Assembly: GCA_004794655.1 (NCBI GenBank)
Contig: SMMW01000025.1
Coordinates: 5,243,001-5,307,000 of the forward strand
Source of the DNA: Marisa cornuarietis
Taxonomy: Eukaryota; Mollusca; Gastropoda; Architaenioglossa; Ampullariidae
Reading direction: 5' to 3'
DNA length: 64,000 nt
Positions within the stretch are counted from its first letter, which is position 1. Every line of letters starts with the position of its first letter. The position numbers and the translations under genes were made by a program. A model generated the notes under the pieces. That model worked only from the letters and a program-made list of their open reading frames with translations, had not been told where the DNA came from and searched no databases. Below are positions 10,501-20,874 of the stretch, piece after piece.

Positions 10501-13500
10501 AACATTGAACAGTTATCCGAGTCTTGTCATTTTTCTCTAAAATAGCTTGTTAATTTACCCGCAGGCGGAGGCCTACCTTCATCGTTCTTGTTTTCAAGCG
10601 CAGCCTTGGCCACATAATCTTCAACATCGTATAGACAGTCATCTTCGTCATTTTCTTTACAGGCTCTTGATAATGTGACTGTTCACAGAAAGTAAGCACG
10701 GAGAGTTGTTAATCATCATCATGATGAGTGAGTGAGTGAGTGAGTGAGTGAGTGAGTGAGTGAGTGAGTGAGTGAGTGAGTGAGTGAGTGAGTGAGTGAG
10801 TGAGTTGTGAAACTCAATTGGTATGTGACATCTTCACCCTGTTCGTTGTTGGACTATGTGAAATTGCTACAGTGTATGACTATGAGACGCCAAAACCTTA
10901 AGACTGGTGTTAAGCTGTTGCTGCTCACCTTTCACATCCGAGGACTGCACGGTTTGTCGCTTGTGTATCGACGACTGAGACCGGACCAATCCTTTTTGAA
11001 GCTGCAACAAATGCCTCTGAGTGCCGTGACTTATCTCTTGTGTTTTAATGTCTCTGGCAGTCTTAGTGGCCTCCTTGACGGGTAGAACATTTGTTTCTGA
11101 AAGAAAACAATTAATGTAACTTTGTTATCGATTTCGTTAAATAGGAACGAAAGCGATATACATATAATACAGGAGAGACAGAGAGAGAGAGACTGGAATC
11201 TTCAAGCAATGTCATAGAAAATAATGAGCAAGCTATGACTAAGTCGAAAGGACTTTTCTAATGCAACAATAGCAACTGCAAAAACACTACGTAGACGACA
11301 AAAGAGAAGGGAAGAGAATTGTGATTGTAAAGAGAGGAAAATGATAAAAGGAAGAAAACAATTATGCCTTAAGTTTGGGATAAAATTGACAACTAAACAA
11401 ATAAGAAAGAACAAAAAATAAAACCTAAGACAAAAAACTTAAAATGAAAGCGAAAACATGTTCAAAGATAGAGGAAGATGAGAAATCCCGTACTGGAATG
11501 TTCTTGAGGCTTGGGGCGAGCAGCGACCGTTCTGACGTCACTCTTCTGCTGTGGCTTGTAGGGCAGGAGGTGCTCCTCCGACAAGAGCGACTCGGTGTTT
11601 CCCTTATCATCCCAGGGCTTGTCTCCATTAATGATCTCCCATCCTGTCGTGTCGGCCGCTGCCAATGACAACCACAATATGTCAGGTTAATAATGAAGTA
11701 CTTGCTAGCATACACATCAAAACATGTTATGGTTTCCGACTGGCGACCGGTGCGAGTCACATTGGTAACTAACAAATAAATATCCCTTAGTTGCCTTGAC
11801 CACAATTAGCTTTCCCCTGAGACCTGTGGTCAATGGTGTCTTATCACTGCATATAATAATGCTGAGGCATTACATAGTCTCTCGCACTTGCTCAAAAAGC
11901 TGAAGAGGCAATCGGAATTTAGTGAAGGAGAATGGCCTAGAGATCATAGTTCATAGCAATAACACGCTTTTTAAAAGCCTGTGGACTTTCTCTCCCCTAT
12001 TTAGGATGCAATTTCATTTCTTCAGTACAGGGCCACCATTGCAAGCTAGTATTTTACGATGAGAACCATAAAACGTTAACAATTTTCTGGAAGGTGTTGT
12101 ACGCCTGCTTCCCAGTCACCAGTCGTGTGGGTGGCTGTGAAAGGCAGGGTGGAGATGAAGACACCATTGTACTTGTAGTGTCGGGTCACAGGCCGTCTCC
12201 TAGTCTACCGTCCTCCCTGTTGCCAGAGACAATGCGGCACTGTTCTCATAAATTGTTGTTCTCACCCAACGCCCTTGCCTGTCTTGGTCGTCTGCCTTTT
12301 TATGAGGCCAAACTTCCAGTTTGTGGGCACCATAGTAATTTCCACTTGGCAGGCGAGAGGGAGGGGGAGGGAGATAGTGGTTCTGACGTAAGCCGAATGG
12401 CTTGCCTCCGCGATTCAAGGGCGGAATAGAAATGTGAACTGGAATCCTACCAGGTTAGCAAGCTTGTGAGGGAGGAGAGGGAAGAGATACGCTCCTCTTT
12501 ACTAATCTCTCTCTCTCTCTGTATGTTTCCATAAGTTTTGGTTGCAACTGACTTTTGTGGCGTATCAGCTGAATATATTAACTCACATACCGTGGTTATC
12601 ATTCTGATCCCACTCTCTAAGCTTGCTCGACAACGAAAGATGTAGTGGTAAGAATGCAATCAATTATAGTTGGGCGCGCGCTAATTAATCAACACACAGA
12701 CAGACACACCTTGCCAGGGCAGCAAAAAGCATGCGTGCTTCAACTGTCTTTGAGGTTAGTTTGCGAGCTTATGTTGGATAGTAATTCAATGTGTACAAAG
12801 GAAGTAAAACGCATGTAATTACGAGCGGTTGATGACAATAATTTCACGAAGCAGACGTATCACGATTTACTTATTACACTGTATTATTTCTTTCTCCACC
12901 CCGCTTTCCTGCTCTCCTGCTTTCTTGCTTCTACTTTTCTGTTCTAGAATCAGTTTGACATAACGAACACCAATACACTCTATATCTGAATCTTCTAAAT
13001 TTCTCTTTTGGTCTAGTGAAACACATAATTTGGTTAAATTATAAAATTATGTTCGATATACAATTATCTTAACTACTGAAGTTTAACACTATTGTTGTGT
13101 AACAATTTTTAATTAGGCCTGCTTTTTGCCCAAGTAGAAAATGTGTACTTATTTCACTATAAAATTATTCCTGTCACTAAATACAATTTTACTAATACCA
13201 AACTATAACTATGATTGTGTCATAATAAAACTACACATATCATAATAAAACTGTCCACTTATAATAAAACTGTGGCTACTTCTATGACAGTAAAACTGAG
13301 AAAGTGGGGAGTAACGATAGAACAGATAACATGCAAAATATATTACTACTGCTTAAAACAAAGAACTCAATTTGTTAAACATTAGTCCGGAAATATCTTT
13401 CATAAGAAGGAAATAATCAAATTTTACACAGGATATTTTTTAAAACTAATTAAAAATTCGGAAAGTTTTCAAACACGAAACCTACCTGCACGACTCAAAG

Positions 13501-13537
13501 AAATAAGCGCAGAAATAATGAGAAGTCTCAGATACAT
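7494..13537 (-). CDS. Single-pass membrane protein: signal peptide, acidic stalk with KR-Q sites, SEA-like domain, EGF, TM
   Basis: Exon-by-exon reconstruction from GT/AG sites and phase. Coding exons in order: 13537-13486 (signal peptide), 12344-12266, one unresolved link, 11658-11494, 11096-10929, 10678-10577, 10167-10057, 9632-9499, 9136-9072, 8917-8718, 8363-8180, 7881-7644 and 7523-7494. All joins from 11658 to the stop keep one open frame. The protein would be secreted through the ER and anchored once in the plasma membrane. From the N-terminus it has MYLRLLIISALISLSRA, a charged stalk with three Lys-Arg-Gln sites, a SEA-like domain over three exons, a ten-cysteine region ending in a six-Cys EGF domain, one hydrophobic helix, the stop-transfer CRKSNKNVK and about 35 cytoplasmic residues. 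SEA-EGF-TM order is known from membrane mucins and IMPG proteolycans; a juxtamembrane EGF is also typical of shed growth factors. Ligand, partner and orthologue are unknown to me. The exon joined at 12344 does not meet 11658 in phase, so at least one exon is missing. Confidence 0.75.
7644..7881 (-). CDS. Exon: end of EGF domain, transmembrane helix, cytoplasmic tail
   Basis: Acceptor CTCTGTGACAG and donor TAC|GTAAGT; 238 nt, entered in phase 2 and left in phase 0. It completes the EGF domain with CGQRYEGPLC, then has about 15 polar residues, the helix VGVALGAALVGLGLLSCCIF, basic CRKSNKNVK on the cytoplasmic side, and acidic/tyrosine residues (TYYQDEEQ). Third codon positions are strongly G/C, unlike the surrounding introns. 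Confidence 0.88.
8180..8363 (-). CDS. Exon: cysteine-rich region and first half of EGF domain
   Basis: Acceptor CTACATTCAG and donor CAA|GTGAGT; 184 nt, phase 1 to phase 2. It encodes eight cysteines. Joined to the next exon, the last six Cys of the ectodomain are spaced C-x5-C-x5-C-x9-C-x1-C-x8-C, which fits an EGF domain. The four earlier Cys may form a second small disulfide module. Confidence 0.88.
8718..8917 (-). CDS. Exon: C-terminal half of SEA-like domain
   Basis: Acceptor CCTCTTTTGCAG and donor GGCC|GTAAGT; 200 nt, phase 2 to phase 1. It contains the strand NNKLLVNFTLVF and two N-glycosylation sequons (NFT, NKT). The GSVVV autocleavage motif of processed SEA domains is absent; the aligned position reads VNNKLLV, so a non-cleaving SEA is likely. 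Confidence 0.82.
9072..9136 (-). CDS. Exon: middle of SEA-like domain
   Basis: Acceptor TATGTTGCAG and donor TTGT|GTAAGT; 65 nt, phase 0 to phase 2. It encodes IAGSFNNTPGFLKVVIKSAR, with the F-x-x-V-x-I pattern that precedes the cleavage-site strand in SEA domains. Confidence 0.8.
9499..9632 (-). CDS. Exon: start of SEA-like domain
   Basis: Acceptor TTTTGTTGACAG and donor CAG|GTAGGA; 134 nt, phase 1 to phase 0. It encodes SLRGTYEYSPAELSVAYTRA followed by a helix ending FQELKDQ. This matches the first strand and helix of SEA domains. Confidence 0.8.
9735..9975. repeat. 42-bp minisatellite in an intron
   Basis: About five to six copies of a unit containing GTGTGACAAGTACAATGTGA and TCGACAGTCAGAAGTGTG lie in the intron between 9632 and 10057 of the SEA-EGF gene. 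Confidence 0.9.
10057..10167 (-). CDS. Exon: acidic stalk with RHKR-Q site
   Basis: Acceptor TTGTTCAACAG and donor ACAG|GTGAGT; 111 nt, phase 1 to phase 1. It encodes a run of Asp/Glu (DETDDSEDDDYDD) followed by SRHKRQVIEG. RHKR is a minimal furin-type site, and Gln follows it. Confidence 0.85.
10577..10678 (-). CDS. Exon: stalk with two cysteines
   Basis: Acceptor CTGTGAACAG and donor GAAG|GTAGGC; 102 nt, phase 1 to phase 1. It encodes ACKENDEDDCLYDVEDYVAK. The C-x7-CLYD pattern recalls the CxxDxxCLYD motif of some extracellular mucin-like proteins, but no larger domain is present. Confidence 0.82.
10724..10805. repeat. (GAGT)n microsatellite in an intron
   Basis: About 20 uninterrupted TGAG/GAGT tetranucleotides lie in the 10678-10929 intron, close to the branch region of the downstream exon. 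Confidence 0.97.
10929..11096 (-). CDS. Exon: stalk with HKR-Q site
   Basis: Acceptor TTTTCTTTCAG and donor AAAG|GTGAGC; 168 nt, phase 1 to phase 1. It encodes a Lys/Gln-rich segment ending SSIHKRQTVQSSDVK. The HKRQ core is repeated in the exon at 10057-10167. Confidence 0.82.
11494..11658 (-). CDS. Exon: stalk, GWEIINGDKPWDD segment
   Basis: Acceptor GTTGTCATTGGCAG; 165 nt, phase 1 to phase 1 if the weaker donor CCA|GTACGG is used. The chosen frame has mostly G/C third positions; a second open frame lacks this bias. The donor is the least certain part. Confidence 0.6.
12266..12344 (-). CDS. Probable exon: mature N-terminus with IKR-Q site
   Basis: A very long pyrimidine tract (CTCCCTCCCCCTCCCTCTCG, then CCTGCCAAG) precedes an open segment reading VEITMVPTNWKFGLIKRQTT. 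It ends at GTTGG|GTGAGA. It joins the signal-peptide exon in phase (Ala|Val after cleavage) but leaves in phase 2, so a further exon is needed before 11658. A micro-exon at 12591-12614 (WDQNDNH, donor CACG|GTATGT) is another weak candidate. Confidence 0.5.
13486..13537 (-). CDS. First coding exon: signal peptide
   Basis: ATG TAT CTG opens MYLRLLIISALISLSRA, with a basic n-region, an 11-residue hydrophobic core and a small residue at the cleavage site. It is followed at once by the donor GCAG|GTAGGT in phase 1, which matches the downstream stalk exons. Confidence 0.75.
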
Positions 13538-13740
13538 GGAAGAGAATGACACCCAAGTAATCCACAAAAGCCTTTAATCCACACGTGGGTACACTGCCAC
13601 AGTCTAAGATACTAATGAAATATCCATAACACCATATGCAGTGATCAGCAGGGCAGGCCACAGTCAAATGAGTCTCACCATCCCGCTGCAAGTTGCTAAA
13701 ACATGGCCCACCCGGGGAACCATGATGGGACCTACCACCT

Positions 13741-13810
13741 GTTTTATAGCATTCCAAATTTGAAGTCATTCAAACGACCGTTTTTTGCATGACAAAGGTG
13801 CGTGACGTCA
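13741..13810 (-). promoter_or_regulatory. Predicted promoter: TATA box plus CRE
   Basis: On the minus strand CTATAAAAC (13741-13749) lies about 205 nt upstream of the signal-peptide ATG. A perfect palindromic CRE octamer, TGACGTCA, at 13803-13810 lies 55 nt further upstream. TATA and CRE in this order and spacing are typical of CREB/ATF-regulated animal promoters. The start site is inferred at about 13715, giving a 5' UTR of about 180 nt unless it is spliced. Confidence 0.55.
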
Positions 13811-14204
13811 GAGATCGTCGTACACTCCAAACACGACGGCGATAGAAGGGTAGGGCGAAAGGGTGGAGTTGCAGCATGAATAAGGTGCGCGAGCGGGGTA
13901 GCAGCACCCGCTTAGCCAATCCTTTCAGTTCGATGTTAGAAATCAGTCTTTTTGCCTGCATTGCACTGTAGCAGGCCCGGATACGGTAGTGAGGGAGGCG
14001 AGGCTCTGCGCCAGCAACTGATAAAGTGCACCGAGGGTGGGACTGGAGTCATGAAGGATCTGCTTTTAAATGCCACTCATGTGACGTGTGATGTATAGTT
14101 TCACACGGCGGGCAGAAACAGAAGACAGCTTGCGCTCACACACACACACACATGAGAGAGAATACGTCACGACAGGATGAGTATGTAAATATACCAGCGT
14201 GTTA

Positions 14205-14700
14205 GAGGATATTGGTGTAAATGTAGCAGCATGCTACAGGGTACTGGTGTAATTGTGGACGCGTGTTACAGGGTACTGGTGTAAATGTGGGTGTGTATTA
14301 CAAGGAACTGGTGTAACTGTGGGTGTGTATTACAAGGAACTGGTGTAACTGTGGGTGTGTATTACAAGGAACTGGTGTAACTGTGGGTGTGTAATACAAG
14401 GAACTGGTGTAACTGTGGGTGTGTATTACAAGGAACAAGTGTAACTGTGGGTGTGTATTGCAAGGAACTGTGTAACTGTGGGTGTGTATTACAAGGAACT
14501 AGTGTAACTGTGGGTGTGTATTACAAGGAACTCGTGTAACTGTGGGTGTGTATTACAAGGAACTAGTGTAACTGTGGGTGTGTATTACAAGGAACTGGTG
14601 TAACTGTGGGTGTGTATTACAAGGAACTGGTGTAACTGTGGGTGCGTATTTCAGTATATTAATATAAATGTGGGTGTGCATTACAGGGTACCGGTGTAAA
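14205..14700. repeat. 32-bp minisatellite, about 15 copies
   Basis: The unit GTGTGTATTACAAGGAACTG + GTGTAACTGTGG is repeated head to tail. Central units are nearly identical and edge units diverge (GTTACAGGGTACTGGTGTAAATG), the usual pattern of an array growing from its middle. It lies 0.7-1.2 kb upstream of the SEA-EGF gene start. Confidence 0.95.
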
Positions 14701-14709
14701 TGTTGGTGC

Positions 14710-15780
14710 GCGTATGTGCATGTTGCAGACAGGGAGTCCTTTTTTCAGTAAATATTGTACAGTATTTTTGCACAGAGGGTAAAAGGAAAGAGAATAAATT
14801 TGCAAGACATGAAATTCGCGCCGCCAGCAACTCCCCCAACCTGAACATCCCATTATTCACAAGTAACACTGCTGACATGAAACAAAACGACGCCCACAAA
14901 TATGTAAACAGGTCGCTACTGCCACTCTAATACATCATGAAAGACAAAGTAAGCATACAAACATCAACAAAACAAGAAAGAGTCAGCATGCACACACCAA
15001 ACTCTCTATAAACACAAGCACGTGCGCACGCACACCACGTGAGTCGGCTGGTCGGTTGGTAAGAGGCGTATGGTGTCTGGGTGTGATGAATAGATATAAA
15101 GTTTTTAATCTTTTTATGTCAATTCTGATAGGTTGGAAGGTATGTCGTGGGCAGTTGGAGATGTATAAAGGCTTTATTGTTGGTCCCTTATAAGAGCCCC
15201 CTCCTCAGAAAGCGGAATTAGGTCCTAAATAATAATTATGATCATCATCTCATTATGCAAACAAGCACAAGTATAGAAAATGCGCGTGCTACACATGCAT
15301 ACATGCACAAAGATGCAGACACGTATACACAAGGCGCGTGCCAAATCATGCACAACTACATGCACGCATCGAAATGCACATGACTGCGCGCGTTAAGGGG
15401 AACACCTACGATCACACGCGTGCATGCAAAGGACACAGGCACATTTTTAGTAAGATGAGAAGAAATAGAGAAAGAGAGAGAGAGACAACACAGACAGAAA
15501 TTTACAGTGAGAAAAAGAAGGGAGGAGGAAGAAGAATAACAGCGAACATCACCGTGCACCAGCAGACATACTTGCGATAGACTGAAGCTGTCGGATAAAC
15601 AGGGTCAATCATAAATGCAAATTTATTCAATGTAATAAATAATTACGACCAGGTGTAAACACAACAATCGTAAAAATAATGTAACCATCAGCCTTTCAAA
15701 AGACATGGTCATAACATCCGACATTGACAGCAACGAACGTTGGCACTGAACAACATATGCTTGCATAAAAGGTGTTATGT
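14710..15780. other. Intergenic DNA between two tandem arrays
   Basis: No exon was recognised. It has many ACAC/GCGC-rich short stretches (15000-15430) and a short GA tract near 15470. Confidence 0.4.
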
Positions 15781-15787
15781 TATAGGC

Positions 15788-16125
15788 CATTCTGAGTGAG
15801 GAAACACATCACAGTTTGACGTCACGATTCTGAGTGACGTTCTGAGTGAGGCGATCATTACAGTTTGACGTCACGAATCAGCAGGGCATTCTGAGTGAGG
15901 TAAATCATTACAGTTTGACGTCACGATTTAGCAAGACATTCTGAGTGAGGTAAATTCATTACAGTTTGACGTCACGAATCAGCAGGACATTCTGAGTGAG
16001 GTAAATCATTACAGTTTGACGTCACGAATCAGTAGGACATTCTGTGTGAGGTAAATCATTACAGTCTGACGTCACAATTTAGCAGGACATTCTGAGTGAG
16101 GTGAATCATTACGTTTGACGTCAAA
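15788..16125. promoter_or_regulatory. Tandem array of seven 50-bp units, each with a perfect CRE
   Basis: The unit CATTCTGAGTGAGGTAAATC + ATTACAGTTTGACGTCACGA + ATCAGCAGGA repeats with octamers TGACGTCA at 15817, 15866, 15916, 15967, 16017, 16067 and 16116 (spacing 49-51 bp). Flanking bases vary among copies, but the octamer is unchanged in all seven. It is 2.3 kb upstream of the SEA-EGF gene's signal-peptide exon. CREB/ATF proteins bind this octamer; enhancer activity here is inference. Confidence 0.6.
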
Positions 16126-16129
16126 AGTG

Positions 16130-18188
16130 TCTGAGCTGTTAGGAAGCCTATCACGTGAAGGTTTGCTGAGTTAAACAAAACAGTCCCAGAATACACTGCA
16201 GTACAGCTCGGTGCTAAGATACAGTACAAAAGGCATTTAATAAAAAAGTGAAAATTATAATTAAACTATTCAACATCGAACTAGGATGTAGAAGGGTCAA
16301 CATTCAGCTGACACTCGCAGAGGTCGGTTTGCATTCCTTATCCGCTCCTGGAAGGAAATTCTAGGCCGGATTGAAGACGTGGAAAGTTTACTCGAATTTG
16401 CTTATTGTGAAATACCAACGGGTTGAGTTGAAAGAAATATTCCAAAGCTGTTTGCGCGTTCACGCATTTTGTGTTGTTTTCAACCTTTAACACTGACCTT
16501 AACACTTATAGAACGCCGTCACGCTTCACAGTTATGACACACAAACAGGCGAGGTCTGAAACAAGTATACATAGAGAAACAGACAGGCGTCGTCAGCCAA
16601 GCGTGTAATAAACAGACAGATGTCAGACAGAAAAACGATGACGCACACGAAAGTACACAAGTACGGATACACAAATACAAAGTTATTGCCTATCAATAGA
16701 AATCTTTGTTAGGGAGGAGTCTGTTGTGATCAATCGACACATGTATGTTGGAGGTGTATACAGGTTCTAGAGCGTCACCTGTTTGCTGAAGATTGATAGA
16801 GAACCTGGTCACCATGGAATCACGACAAATTATGGAGCCCCGCAGGGCGGAACCCGTGTTGCGTGGGAAACTCTCCCAGACGTTAATCCACGACACCAGT
16901 GACGCCTGCCACCTCAGGGCATGAGTGAAGAGCGGACCTAACAGCCTGGGAGGGACACAATTGCTCACACAGCGTTGTCACCACACCCATCGCCATCTTT
17001 CTAGGCCACCCTTTCCTGTCTTCGCAAAAATAATTTCGCCAATTCATAGAAAGAGAGTTTAGTTTATAACTGTTGTCTTAAGACACTCTTAAATTTTTTG
17101 CTGTGACGGCGATAAGTTCTAATAACAAGTCCTTATTCTTTCCTAGTTAATGCAATATTTATTTAAGTCTTAAAACCCAGCGAACTGTCATAAGTGCAGC
17201 ATGACTTCCCAATAAGTGTTATCAAGCGTATTAAGTGTTAATTTGATCTGTTCGCTGTTATCATTATTGCATCAAAACTAATTTTAAACCCTGACAGGGA
17301 AACAAATTCTGTTTCAGTAGCTTTTATTTGCAGCACAGATTGATTCGCATACAAAGTACGATGACCATGCTGATGTACTAACGGGCTCAGTTGTCTACGT
17401 CAGTCTCGAAAACGGACAAAGTGGAAGGGTGCTTGTGGTTGTTAACCGGCACACAGTCGAGGTTGTCGTGTTCGAACTGTGTTGTGTTGACACAGTCCCG
17501 TTGAATATGACCGGCCACTTTAGTGTTCTTTTAAGCAGCGAGAATATGTCTTTGCCTTGAAAAGGTTAGACTAGCGAACTAGGTGGAACCCTTCCACGTG
17601 AACAAAAGATCCGGATTCAATGCGATTGTGCGTGTGCATACAAAACGTACAGTTCCCACGGCTCCTTTAAAAAGAGCGAGCAGTTATATGAACACGCTTG
17701 TCGCACTTCTCCGTAGAAAAGTAAGAAAAAAAATCAGTGAAGTATAGCATACATGAGTGCATAACCTAGGAAAGTTCTCTCTTTGAAGTATCGAGAGTCG
17801 ATCTTCGAACTCACCTTCTCCACAGAAGTATGCGTCATAACAACGAGATGACAGAAAATTCAGGAAGCTTTGAAATTAAATAAAGCTCAAACTCATAAGG
17901 TTGCAGAACTCCGTACTAACCCTCCTAAGAGCTGTAAATATTGTGATTTGTTGGGTTTTCCCACCTTGCGGCAGCTGCGTGACCCTTTCACGATAAAAAA
18001 ATTTATATATATATAATATTGTATATCATTTGAGACACCTGACAAGTTGCCATGATCACTGTCTTCCTGCTTTAAACAGATCAAATGACGTCCAAGTTTC
18101 TTCCTTGATATACGCAAGGGTCATCTGATTACTAAAATTTGAAGTAAATTAATAGGACATTTCATAAATTAATCAATACACATTTCTT

Positions 18189-18235
<47 letters not shown>

Positions 18236-19660
18236 GCACGAACTAACGAGTGCAGGTTCAGAAGTTACAAACCGGACAGGCTGGGAGTAAGGAATATGTT
18301 CGAGGAATGAAGACGCAGAGAGGAGAGACTGGACACCATATAAAGCTCATGTATTTAAAAGAGAAGAATGAAAGAAGAGGAAAAGTAAAAGAGAAAGACA
18401 CGAAGCAGAAAACCAGACAGAAGAGATGTCCACAGGAACCTGTTAGCTTGTTTCCTCTATGACAGTTTTCTCAACATCATCAGAAGTCCCAGAGACAGCA
18501 GCTGTCGGGGACTGGCAAGACACTATCAGCCTGAGATGGAATCTGTCAGTGGTTGGCAAGACTTATGATACCCCATCAGCCACAGAGGGCAAATGCCAGA
18601 GGTTGACAATACTGCTAACACATTTAGTCTGCTGGTGACAGGGGTTGACAAGATTAGTGATACACCATCATCCGCCATGGCGGAGCTGTCAGGAGGCTGG
18701 GAAGACTGCTGACAAGCCTCTGCTCCTTCTGCATTCTTATGATTGTTTTCATTTTCCCAGCTTTACGGACATCACAAGTAACTGCTACTTAAATTAGTAT
18801 CGTGTTTCCCTCATCAGACCATGGGATGGGATCACGAAGAGTCGTGAGAACACCTAGTAACACGTCGCCATGCCGTTATCGTGGTTACTTGGTTATTTTT
18901 GTCTATAATTTATGACAGGCTCAAAAGTCGCAAGAAACCCAACGTCGAGACTTATTACACTTACCGTCCATTGCCATTAATCTGCTGGCCCCCCTTCACC
19001 CAGACTTTAAAGGACCACATTTTTTTAAAGAGAAGGCCAGGAAAGTCAAGTTAATGAAAGCATTAAGTGAAACTGAAACTAATGTCCAAATTTAATGAAA
19101 CTGAAATGTCTAGTCCAAGACTCGACTGTAGAGGGCACTAGCAGCGTCTGTTCAGATACAGTATTCAAGTCGTACTGAAAGATTCTTACGCACTCATGTT
19201 GTGGCCTATGTATCAACATTTGGTGTGACACTGTGAAACACCCACTTATATGGTTTACCCCTCTTCGCTATGAATGCTTTTATGATATTATCGCGATGCG
19301 TTTTTTCCGGGTAACTAAGTACAGAAATGGCATGAATTTCACCCGTTTCAATTATAAGGCTATAAACAGCAGTGTTATTTTCATTTAGGCTGTGTTGTAC
19401 TGGTGTCTTGTACAAATTATCCTTAAAGCGATTTTTTTTTCTAGTTGAATGTTGAATGAGTTGATGTCAGTGTTCGCACCTTGAAGTCTGTTGCTTCTAC
19501 ATGTTAATGATGCTGCTGTTATTAATGCTACTAACTTTCGGTTAAATCTTGAACGACATGGCGACAGCCATCTCCTTCGCGAAATGTTGTGTGGCTCTCT
19601 TCTCAAACACAAGACCCAAGTAGGGTAGTCAACAGAACTGCTGGAACTGTCTTTGTTCTT
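16130..19660. other. Intergenic DNA, no gene recognised
   Basis: Several open frames of 60-90 codons exist on both strands, but none has splice support or recognisable motifs. It contains a (CA)n microsatellite at 18196-18234 and a degenerate repeat of GACAAGACT-like words at 18500-18720. Confidence 0.4.
18196..18234. repeat. (CA)n microsatellite
   Basis: Uninterrupted CA dinucleotides, about 19 copies. Confidence 0.95.
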
Positions 19661-20455
19661 TATAAGACACAGGGCTGGTTTTACCATTAGGTGAAATAGT
19701 CGGTCACCTAGGGCGCAGTCCCGGAGGGGGACGCAATATGTTTTTTAAGCGATTAATGATGTTAGGGAAAAATATCATTTGTATACTATGACATTTGCTG
19801 GAAAACTTTCCTCTATTTGCAGGTTGACTTCGCCACTGCATGTATTGCAGGAGAGCGCCATCATCTGAGGATGTCTAGGCGGGGTTAAGGTGAAGTTTGA
19901 AGTGACAAACTAACCAGCCAGGAAGAGTAGGGCGGGGTGTGCGAAGTGAAGGAGTGCAGGGAAGAGGGGCATTAGGGGCTGGTCGTGGGAGACCCCTAGA
20001 ATGGACGTGAACACCTGCCGGCCTCACCTTTCGCTCCTCTTTCCTGAAGTCGGAAGAAGTTCTTCACTTAGGCATAGGGGAAAACTGCAGCAGAGTTCAG
20101 GGAAATCAACACTGACAATTTTGTTCGCATGTTTCTCTTTGGTTATATGAACTGTTTTATGTTCATTTGTTTAACTTACGAACTTTGAGCCATAGAGCAC
20201 TTAGCTAATTCACGATCGCGTTATCAGGTAATTAGAGTAGTAAAGCATTTTAATAGTTAAATAGTTAAATAGAGCAGTATCTATTTTTTGGACAATTTTA
20301 GATCAATTTATTTAATTCTTTGTCACGGACATGTTCTCTCGTCAGGTCTGTGTACAGTGGTGACGACTGGGGAATGAGATTTCACGTCCTATAGTTCTGT
20401 ACTTATTCTTGTGACTTGTCATCTTGAAATCTTCACTTTCTTATTGTTAATATTC

Positions 20456-20530
20456 TTGGTTGAATGGATATTACGATAGGTTATTCCCAAGTTTGGTTGA
20501 ATGGATATTACGGTAGGTTATTCCGAAGAT
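20456..20530. repeat. 37-bp tandem duplication
   Basis: GGTTGAATGGATATTACG followed by ATAGGTTATTCC is repeated once directly, with single-base differences. Confidence 0.85.
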
Positions 20531-20874
20531 GGGGTAGTAGGGTGGGTACAAGAGCTGGTAAGGGGTGCGATCAACCCTATCTCTTGCGCATCAGGCTGGA
20601 CACCGAGGCGCAGTGTCTGTTGGAATGCTTAAACCTCGGGAAGACCTATAGACACCGGTGATGTACAACTGTACAATCCTTTTTATTGTGTCTCGAAAAC
20701 TGTCCGTCGCACGGGCACGCCCAACTCCCAAGACTGGTACTAGGTGGTGGGGTAGAAAGCTCGGCATTGTGATTAGGGTGGCCTAGATGTAGAAGACATA
20801 GAGGTTTAATTTTAATTCTTTTACTTCTTGTAGAAATCCAGTTTTCAACATTAAAGCAGCAAAGACATGGTCAG

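Noticed and set aside
10700..11085. Plus-strand frame of 92 codons at 10807-11085
   Set aside because: Antisense shadow of the minus-strand exon at 10929-11096.
11425..11805. A 126-codon minus-strand frame (RPTRQDGRSLMETS..)
   Set aside because: It overlaps the exon at 11494-11658 in another frame. The other frame has G/C-ending codons and phase agreement with its neighbours, so this is a shadow.
12080..12136. Minus-strand acceptor CTTTCACAG followed by THTTGDWEAG
   Set aside because: It resembles the start of the exon at 11658, but the frame stops after about 19 codons and no donor restores phase; may be a relic exon.
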